The translations under genes were made by a program, and so were the position numbers. Under the pieces are notes generated by a model that had not been told where the DNA came from, did not search any database, and saw nothing but the letters and a program-made list of their open reading frames with translations. Shown piece by piece: positions 1 to 5,482 of a stretch of DNA of 9,586 nucleotides (the first letter of the stretch is position 1; every line of letters begins with the position of its first letter). Location of the stretch: positions 1 to 9,586 of the forward strand of contig JAITPL010000150.1 in NCBI GenBank assembly GCA_031289445.1, read 5' to 3'. The stretch is from Tannerella sp. (lineage in GTDB: Bacteria; Bacteroidota; Bacteroidia; Bacteroidales; Tannerellaceae).

Positions 1-6
1 ACACTC

Positions 7-28
7 AAAAAAAAGTAATTTTCATTAC
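7..28 (-). terminator. GAAA-tetraloop hairpin plus U8, possible intrinsic terminator
   Basis: On the minus strand GTAAT (19-15 partner at 28-24) pairs perfectly around a GAAA loop, and eight T follow directly (14-7). G residues upstream can add G:U pairs with the T run. The core stem is only 5 bp and mostly A:U, so efficiency is uncertain. Its position about 170 nt downstream of a strong promoter supports a real role. Confidence 0.4.
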
Positions 29-90
29 CCCTCGTACTACATCTTGTATCATGTAAATCTTCTCAAAGAACGCCTCTCACTTTTTTTCAA

Positions 91-173
91 CTTTCAGCCT
101 CGAATCTCTCCAACTTTCAGTATCGAATCTCTTCAATTTTCCGTCTCGAATCTTCCGGCTTTCAGTATCAAAA
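91..173. repeat. four degenerate 23-bp tandem repeat units
   Basis: Units begin at 91, 114, 137 and 159 (periods 23, 23 and 22). Each starts CTTTCAG or a variant, and the first three contain CGAATCT about ten bases further on. Units 1 and 2 match at 20 of 23 positions. Unit 3 has one deletion and several substitutions. Unit 4 repeats the first 11 bases of unit 2 exactly and then decays. The units are direct, not inverted, so they do not pair with each other. They lie inside the candidate transcript. Confidence 0.7.
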
Positions 174-200
174 GTTTGCTTTTTGTCTCTAAAGCGGGTG

Positions 201-232
201 CAAAGATACAGACTATTTTTTTATCTGCCAAA
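201..232 (-). promoter_or_regulatory. Bacteroidota-type promoter firing leftward
   Basis: Read on the minus strand, TTTG (232-229), a 20-bp spacer and TATCTTTG (208-201) match the -33/-7 consensus TTTG-N19-21-TAnnTTTG at every defined position. This is the best promoter match I found in the window. T-runs on the plus strand, which are A-tracts on the promoter strand, lie directly upstream (233-239, 245-251, 265-273) and could act as an UP-like or curved element. Transcription would start near 194 and move away from the M28 gene. Confidence 0.65.
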
Positions 233-445
233 TTTTTTTGCAACTTTTTTTCCACTTTTCTGAATTTTTTTTTCGATAGGCTGATTATCAATTACTTGCA
301 AAATGAAAAAAATTTGCGCTTGATCCACTTTTTCAGCAAAAACAGGCGAAATCAGGCAAAAATCACCCCCGACTTTCGGAGACTTTTCGCGTTTTTTTGC
401 CGTATAATTGGCCTGATAGCCGCCCGAATCATCAACAAAACCGTA
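233..445. other. AT-rich non-coding region downstream of M28 gene
   Basis: I see no credible gene here. The left part holds homopolymer T-runs on the plus strand at 233-239, 245-251, 256-259 and 265-273, with centres roughly 10-12 bp apart, which suggests intrinsic curvature upstream of the promoter at 201-232. The right part holds a small hairpin at 367-381 that may end the M28 transcript. A plus-strand reading frame across 44-535 exists but is mostly Phe, Asn and Ser codons from T-rich DNA and runs into the antisense of the peptidase gene. Confidence 0.6.
358..381 (-). terminator. possible weak terminator of the M28 gene
   Basis: On the minus strand CTCCGA (381-376) pairs with TCGGGG (372-367) around a 3-nt loop, giving 6 bp with one G:U. 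After four bases a run of five T follows (362-358). It sits about 65 nt beyond the M28 stop codon. The gap before the T run and its short length make this a weak candidate. Confidence 0.3.
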
Positions 446-2071
446 TCAAGGATGGATACCCTTGTTCCATTGGGGAAAGTAGCCGTCGTTGGCGAGACGG
501 AGACCTATGCCGTAATAGAGATAAATATCTTGTAATGAGCCGCTTACATTCCACCAATCGTGATACTCGTCGGAAGGCTGATGATAGTTGGATTTAGTGC
601 CGCGAAGTTCTTTCTGCGCCTCTACTGCCTGCGGGTCAACATAGTCGCCGCCACTCTTGGCCAAGACTACCGGCACGCCTACCTTGGCGAAATTGAAATG
701 GTCGGAACGGTAATAACCGCCTGAGGTTGAAGTCTTTGCAATCTTCACAATGCGCCCCTGTGTAGCGGCGGCTTCCTTGAGATACTTGTCCGTTTCGGAA
801 TCGCCGGCTGCGGCAAGCGTTACATCGCGAGTAGGGAAATGGTTGCCGTAGCCATCCATATTGAGGTTGATAGCCGTCTTTTTGAGCGGTAAGAGCGGAT
901 GTGCGGCATAATATTCGGAGCCGAGCAAACCCTGCTCTTCAGCTGTTACAGAGATGAAAACGATAGAGCGTCGCGGACGGTCGGGCAATTGTGCGAAACG
1001 GCGGGCGAGAACGAACATTCCGGCTACTCCCGATGCGTTATCGTCAGCGCCGTTATAGATGCTGTCGCCATCAACCGGAGAGCCTATGCCGAGATGGTCC
1101 CAGTGCGCCGAGTAGATGATGTATTCGTCTTTGAGGTCGGTGCCGGGCAATATGCCTACAACGTTGTGCGAATCGGCAATCTTTACCTCGTTATTTGTTT
1201 CTATCGTTGTATTCAGACCTAATGAAAACGGCTTGAAACCGCGCTTTTTGGCCGACGCCAATGATTCTTCGAGCGAGACGCCTGCGAGGGCAAAAATCTT
1301 CTCTGTCGAAGCGCCTGTTATCCAACCGTTTAGGGCTACTTTTTCACTGTTACCGGTAGGCGAGTTGAGGCTCAAAACCTCGCTCTGACGACCGTTCTGC
1401 ACAACGCTCCATCCGTAAGATGCAGGTTTGTCGTCGTGGATGATAAGTATGCCGGCAGCTCCCTGTCGTCCGGCCTCATCGAACTTGTAAGTCCAGCGGC
1501 CATAATAGGTCATGTTTTTACCGCGAAAAAGATTATCGTCGTAATAACCCGGGTCGTTGACGAGGCATACAACTATCTTGCCTTTGACGTCGAGACCTTC
1601 GTAGTCGTTCCATTCATACTCCGGTGCATTGATGCCGAAACCGACGAATACGACGTCGGCTTTCGAGACCTTCAGATGCTTTTCGGCACGCAGCGTCCAG
1701 AGAACGACGTCGTCCATCATCTTCAGCGGCAGACTGCCTTTCTTGCCTTTCAATGTTACCACACCGCCCTTGACATTAGTCTTGACCGCCAACAGAGGCA
1801 CTTTCTGAAAGTAAGAGCCATTGACCGGCTGCAATCCGAGGGCTTTGAAACGGCTGGCTATATAGTTGATTGCCAGGTCTTCGTGAGGAGTCAGCGGTTT
1901 GCGTCCGCCAAACTCGTCGGATGCAAGTACTTTGATACTCTCGCGAAAGAGCTGTTCGTCGGTGATGCTGTCTGCCGGATTAGCATCAGTCTCGCCTACA
2001 AGCGCATTGCCTACCTGCGCATTGACCGCAAGAGGGACACATAAAATAAGGGATAAAAAGAGATTTCTCAT
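446..2071 (-). CDS. secreted M28-family metallopeptidase with PA domain
   Basis: A 541-residue exported zinc aminopeptidase-like protein. Residues 1-18 form a Sec signal peptide with likely cleavage after VNA, leaving N-terminal Gln. There is no lipobox, so it is probably periplasmic or released. Residues about 130-280 fit a protease-associated (PA) insert. The M28 catalytic domain follows, with all expected residues visible: H323 in HWD, D343 in GADDNASG, E378-E379 in TAEEQG, D406 in NMDGYG and H497 in YHQPSDE. These correspond to the two-zinc site and general base of the Streptomyces griseus aminopeptidase type. Substrate is unknown; relatives remove N-terminal residues from peptides. The start is fixed by the signal peptide and is preceded by an A-rich leader without Shine-Dalgarno. 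The gene lies 111 bp behind yebC with no clear promoter or terminator in the gap, so cotranscription is possible. Confidence 0.95.
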   Translation of the reverse strand: MRNLFLSLILCVPLAVNAQVGNALVGETDANPADSITDEQLFRESIKVLASDEFGGRKPLTPHEDLAINYIASRFKALGLQPVNGSYFQKVPLLAVKTNVKGGVVTLKGKKGSLPLKMMDDVVLWTLRAEKHLKVSKADVVFVGFGINAPEYEWNDYEGLDVKGKIVVCLVNDPGYYDDNLFRGKNMTYYGRWTYKFDEAGRQGAAGILIIHDDKPASYGWSVVQNGRQSEVLSLNSPTGNSEKVALNGWITGASTEKIFALAGVSLEESLASAKKRGFKPFSLGLNTTIETNNEVKIADSHNVVGILPGTDLKDEYIIYSAHWDHLGIGSPVDGDSIYNGADDNASGVAGMFVLARRFAQLPDRPRRSIVFISVTAEEQGLLGSEYYAAHPLLPLKKTAINLNMDGYGNHFPTRDVTLAAAGDSETDKYLKEAAATQGRIVKIAKTSTSGGYYRSDHFNFAKVGVPVVLAKSGGDYVDPQAVEAQKELRGTKSNYHQPSDEYHDWWNVSGSLQDIYLYYGIGLRLANDGYFPQWNKGIHP

Positions 2072-2182
2072 TGTTGTTTGTAATTGGTTTTCTATTTGAA
2101 AAATTTATTTTCTATTGATATGAATAGCTTCAGCTTACGAATGACGAAACAGGCTTTCGCCGCAACATAACATAAGATCACT

Positions 2183-2908
2183 CTATTCTTCGTCGCTTTC
2201 GCTCATGTTATGAAAAACGTTCTGCACATCTTCATCGTCTTCGATTTTCTCAATCAGTTTCTCGATGGCTTCACGCTGTTCGACAGTTACGTCCTTGACG
2301 TCGTTGGGGATGCGCACAAACTCGCTCGCAGTAATCTCGAAACCGTTGTCTTCGAGGTACTTCTGGATAATAGAGTTCTGTGCAAAATCACCGTAGAGGA
2401 TGACCTCGCCTTCGTCTTCGCCGACCTCGTCAACGCCGTAGTCAATAAGTTCGAGTTCGAGGTCTTCGAGCGACACTCCGTCCTTCTTGGCCACATGAAA
2501 CACGCTCTTGTGGTCGAAAAGAAACTCAAGCGAGCCGGTCGTACCGAGTGAGCCGCCGTGCTTGTTGAAGTAACTGCGGACATTCGCGACGGTGCGCGTA
2601 GTGTTGTCGGTAGCCGTTTCGACGAAGATTGCTATTCCGTGAGGCCCGTAGCCCTCGTAGTTCATCTCCTTATAGTCGGTGAAATCCTTCGAGGTAGCCT
2701 TCTTGACCGCCCTTTCGACGTTGTCCTTAGGCATGTTCTCTTTCTTCGCCGTTTGCATAAGCACGCGCAGGCGAGGATTGGTTTCGGGATCAGGCCCACC
2801 CGACTTGGCGGCAATAGTAATCTCTTTGCCTAACTTTGTGAATACGCGGGCCATATTTCCCCAGCGTTTCATTTTTCTTGCTTTTCTGTATTCAAATGCT
2901 CTTCCCAT
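2183..2908 (-). CDS. yebC: YebC/PmpR (TACO1) family protein
   Basis: A 241-residue full-length member of the YebC family. The N-terminus (MGRAFEYRKA, then KRWG and FTKLGKEI) is the form typical of Bacteroidota. The family signature around residues 37-70 (GGPDPETNPRL, then NMPKDNVERA) and the central YEGYGPHGIAIFVE-TATDNTTRT region (84-105) are intact. Residues about 110-135 carry the NKHGGSLGTTGS motif. The C-terminus is strongly acidic. The family was first described as DNA-binding transcriptional regulators (PmpR). Related work on mitochondrial TACO1 and bacterial YebC points to a role on the ribosome, helping translation of difficult sequences such as proline stretches. Its position 14 bp behind pheT, in the same operon, fits a translation role, though that is inference. 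The leader is AT-rich with no Shine-Dalgarno. Confidence 0.97.
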   Translation of the reverse strand: MGRAFEYRKARKMKRWGNMARVFTKLGKEITIAAKSGGPDPETNPRLRVLMQTAKKENMPKDNVERAVKKATSKDFTDYKEMNYEGYGPHGIAIFVETATDNTTRTVANVRSYFNKHGGSLGTTGSLEFLFDHKSVFHVAKKDGVSLEDLELELIDYGVDEVGEDEGEVILYGDFAQNSIIQKYLEDNGFEITASEFVRIPNDVKDVTVEQREAIEKLIEKIEDDEDVQNVFHNMSESDEE

Positions 2909-2922
2909 ATATACATATATAA

Positions 2923-5391
2923 TTATCTTAATTTTGCTCCAAGTTTGTCTTCGAGATTTTTTTGTATCTTCGACATGATGGCTTCTATCTGCCGGTCTTC
3001 GAGTGTGCGCTCCCTGTCTTGCAGAAAGAAACTTACAGCGTAGGATTTCTTTCCTGTGAGCAGGCTGCCGCCCTCATAAACATCGAACAGTACGACGTCT
3101 TTCAGCAGTTTGCGTTCGCTTTCGAGAGCCGTCCGCTTGACGTCGTCGAAGCTCGTCGCTTTGTCAAGCAGCAGTGCGAGGTCGCGCTTCACTTCAGGGA
3201 AACGCGCTATCTCGCGGAAAGTCGTCTGTTCCCTGTTCGTCTCCTTTATCAATGCGCTCCACGACAGTTCGGCGAAATATACTTCGCAGTCAATATCAGT
3301 CTTCTTGAGTATCGAGTTATTTACGATGCCGTAAGTTCCCAAGGTGCGTCCCGAAGGCGACACTATCCTTTGTCCGGCGGCAAAAATATCGGTTGAAAAA
3401 TCGCCGGTTACAAGCTTCTCGATGTTCACACCCAAGCGTGCGAGTATGTTATTGACATAAGCCTTGAGTTCGAATATAGAGCTGTTTTCGTCGGCGTGCG
3501 CCCAGTTGTTTTCGACGCGCTTACCGGCAACCCACAGCCCGAGACGGTAATCTTCGCCATATTCGGCAAGCGGCGCACCTTCCTTGCGGTTATCGCGGTT
3601 GAGTGCATAGCAGTTGCCAAACTCGAAGAAGCGGATATTGCGATTCTTGTGATTGATATTGAAGGCGACGCTCTGCAGACCGCCGAATAGCAATGTCTGC
3701 CGCATGGCGTTGAGGTCGGCGCTAAGCGGATTCATCAGCATCACGCACTTGGCCGCCGGATAGGTTGTCAGTCCCTCGTAATAAGTCTGTCGGGTGAGCG
3801 AGTTGTTGAGTATCTCGTTGAAGCCTGCACCGACAAGCTGTTCCGAAATAATATTTTCGAGACGGTAACTGCGGTCGGTCTGATTGCGATAGCTGAGCGT
3901 AGAATTTACATGGTCGCTCAGTTCTATATTATTGTATCCGTAGATACGGAGAATGTCTTCGATAACATCTACATCGCGGCGCACGTCATAGCGATAGACA
4001 GGGACGCGCAAGTCAAGCCCTTCCTGCGTTTCCGCGACGATTTCAATTTCAAGCGAGGCGAGGATATTTTTGACAGTCGCTACAGGTATATTTTTACCTA
4101 TAAGAGAATTAACCTTATCGAAAGGCAGATACACCTCGAAAGGCTCTAATGGCGAGGGATAGACGTCCTGAATATCGCCTGTGATGCTTCCTCCGGCAAG
4201 TTCAAGTATCAGCCGGGCGGCTCGTTTCAGCACATAAACGGTTTGATTGGGGTCAAGTCCGCGCTCGAAACGGAAAGAAGCGTCGGTATTCAGGCCGAAG
4301 CGTCGCGCGGTCTTGCGTATCCACGTAGGATTGAAGCAGGCCGATTCGAGGAAGACGTCGGTTGTCTGTTCGGTAACTCCCGAATCGAGACCTCCAAAAA
4401 CTCCGCCTATACACATCGCGTCTTCGGCATTACAAATCATCAAGTCGTGGCTTGTAAGCGTACGTTCGACGCCGTCGAGCGTAACAAACCGAGTGCCCTC
4501 CGGCTTGGTCTCAACTATCACCCGATTGCCTTTAATCTTTGCCGCGTCAAAGGCGTGCAGCGGCTGACCGAGTTCGTGCAATACGTAATTGGTAATATCC
4601 ACAATATTATTTATCGGACGCAATCCTATGGATGTAAGGCGTTTCTTCATCCAGTCGGGACTTTCGCCGACCTTGACGCCCCGAATTGTTACACCCGAAT
4701 AGCGCAAACAGGCCTCGGCGTCCTTCACCTCAACGGAAATAAAGGTTGAAGGCAGAGGGTTGAAGGCAGAAGAATCCACAACCGGCGGTTTCTTCAGTTC
4801 GCAGGGCTTACCGGCCTGTTGCAGGTAAGCGGCGAGGTCGCGGGCGACGCCGAAGTGCGAGGTCGCATCCACGCGATTGGGCGTAATATCGACTTCGAGG
4901 ATGTAATCGCTCTCGATCCTGTAGTATTCGCGGGCGGTTGTGCCGGTCTTGACCTCCGGCGGCAGGACAATGATACCCGCATGGTCTGTTCCCAGGCCTA
5001 TCTCGTCTTCGGCGCAAATCATGCCGAGCGATTCTTCGCCGCGAATCTTGCTGCGTTTGATTTTTATTTCGTTATCGCCGTTATAGAGCGTTGTGCCAAC
5101 GGTTGCAACGATAACTTTCTGACCGGCGGCCACGTTAGGCGCTCCGCAAACTATTCGCAGCGGCTCGCCGTGGCCGACGTCCACCGTAGTGAGGTGTAGA
5201 TGGTCGGAGTTGGGATGCGCTTCGCAGGTCAGCACCTCGCCGACAAGAAGCCCTTCCAAACCGCCTTTGACGGCCTGTACCTCGTCCACCGAGCCGGTCT
5301 CCAGACCTATTGAAGTCAGTGCGGCGGCTACTTCGTCCGCGTTCAAGTCGAAAGACAAGTAATCTTTCAACCAATTAAAAGATATATTCAT
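2923..5391 (-). CDS. pheT: phenylalanine-tRNA ligase beta subunit
   Basis: An 822-residue cytoplasmic subunit of the (alpha-beta)2 enzyme that charges tRNA-Phe; the catalytic alpha subunit (pheS) is not in the window. Domains in order are: the N-terminal segment starting MNISFNWLKDYL; an EMAP/OB-type tRNA-binding domain at about 42-155; the B3/B4 editing region at about 212-395, with GLRPINNIVDITNYV and the ARRFGLNTDASFRFERG motif (363-378); a B5 domain at about 405-475 leading into DVIEDILRIYGYNNI; the inactive synthetase-like core at about 480-715; and a C-terminal ferredoxin-fold anticodon-binding domain at about 725-818 (FPEVKRDLALLLD). All are full length and undamaged. The start gives the normal family N-terminus. 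A minus-strand TACTTTTG box at 5432-5425 would give a leader of roughly 27 nt. yebC follows after 14 bp. pheS is evidently encoded elsewhere, because the gene upstream is divergent. Confidence 0.98.
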   Translation of the reverse strand: MNISFNWLKDYLSFDLNADEVAAALTSIGLETGSVDEVQAVKGGLEGLLVGEVLTCEAHPNSDHLHLTTVDVGHGEPLRIVCGAPNVAAGQKVIVATVGTTLYNGDNEIKIKRSKIRGEESLGMICAEDEIGLGTDHAGIIVLPPEVKTGTTAREYYRIESDYILEVDITPNRVDATSHFGVARDLAAYLQQAGKPCELKKPPVVDSSAFNPLPSTFISVEVKDAEACLRYSGVTIRGVKVGESPDWMKKRLTSIGLRPINNIVDITNYVLHELGQPLHAFDAAKIKGNRVIVETKPEGTRFVTLDGVERTLTSHDLMICNAEDAMCIGGVFGGLDSGVTEQTTDVFLESACFNPTWIRKTARRFGLNTDASFRFERGLDPNQTVYVLKRAARLILELAGGSITGDIQDVYPSPLEPFEVYLPFDKVNSLIGKNIPVATVKNILASLEIEIVAETQEGLDLRVPVYRYDVRRDVDVIEDILRIYGYNNIELSDHVNSTLSYRNQTDRSYRLENIISEQLVGAGFNEILNNSLTRQTYYEGLTTYPAAKCVMLMNPLSADLNAMRQTLLFGGLQSVAFNINHKNRNIRFFEFGNCYALNRDNRKEGAPLAEYGEDYRLGLWVAGKRVENNWAHADENSSIFELKAYVNNILARLGVNIEKLVTGDFSTDIFAAGQRIVSPSGRTLGTYGIVNNSILKKTDIDCEVYFAELSWSALIKETNREQTTFREIARFPEVKRDLALLLDKATSFDDVKRTALESERKLLKDVVLFDVYEGGSLLTGKKSYAVSFFLQDRERTLEDRQIEAIMSKIQKNLEDKLGAKLR

Positions 5392-5424
5392 CGTTATCTT
5401 ATTAAATTATCTGAAAATGAATCG

Positions 5425-5432
5425 CAAAAGTA
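5425..5432 (-). promoter_or_regulatory. -7 box of the pheT-yebC promoter
   Basis: Reading the minus strand, TACTTTTG matches the Bacteroidota -7 consensus TAnnTTTG and lies 33 bp upstream of the pheT start codon. No good TTTG is present at the expected -33 distance (about 5452-5457). That stretch is occupied by the opposite promoter's -7 box. Confidence 0.45.
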
Positions 5433-5453
5433 GTAAAATAATTTTATTTGCAG

Positions 5454-5461
5454 TACCTTTG
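5454..5461 (+). promoter_or_regulatory. -7 box of the acyl-ligase fusion gene; decides its start
   Basis: TACCTTTG matches TAnnTTTG exactly and is followed by CAAA and an A-rich leader. The predicted transcript start is near 5467-5469, about 15 nt before the ATG at 5483. The -33 element is not recognisable at 5429-5434. The ATG at 5417 would lie upstream of the transcript start. The same 12-base string TACCTTTGCAAA recurs upstream of the last gene (8029-8040). Confidence 0.5.
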
Positions 5462-5482
5462 CAAACAAAAATTCAGAAGAAA

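Larger units (their letters stand above)
7..194 (-). ncRNA. candidate small RNA with internal 23-bp repeats
   Basis: This is inferred from signals in the right order on the minus strand. A full-consensus Bacteroidota promoter lies at 232-201, predicting a start near 194. The body contains the degenerate 23-bp tandem repeats. It ends with a hairpin (28-15) and a run of eight U (14-7). Between 194 and 53 the minus strand has no ATG. The only ORF with an ATG start inside is a 15-codon one (52 to 5) running into the terminator, so a protein product is unlikely. The transcript would be about 185-190 nt and would lie downstream of the M28 peptidase gene in the same direction. I recognise no Rfam family. 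The terminator stem is AT-rich and partly G:U, so the element could instead be a long leader for a gene beyond the left edge. Confidence 0.4.

Noticed and set aside
5..52. 15-residue minus-strand ORF in the candidate RNA
   Set aside because: It runs straight through the terminator hairpin and U run and has no convincing ribosome binding site; chance is the simpler explanation, though a tiny peptide cannot be excluded.
1..200. CRISPR array
   Set aside because: The 23-bp units are directly adjacent with no unique spacers between them, are degenerate, and no cas genes are present in the window.
44..535. 163-codon plus-strand frame at the left edge
   Set aside because: It is composed of T-rich low-complexity codons (Phe, Asn, Ser), crosses the tandem repeats and the leftward promoter, and its end overlaps the 3' end of the M28 gene in antisense.
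2100..2107. TAAATTTT on the minus strand as a -7 box for the M28 gene
   Set aside because: It lacks the final G of TAnnTTTG and has no TTTG at the -33 distance; too weak in AT-rich DNA.
2139..2162. CGAAA/TTTCG hairpin between yebC and the M28 gene as a terminator
   Set aside because: The stem is only 5 bp and no T run follows on either strand, so it does not show that the M28 gene is a separate transcription unit.
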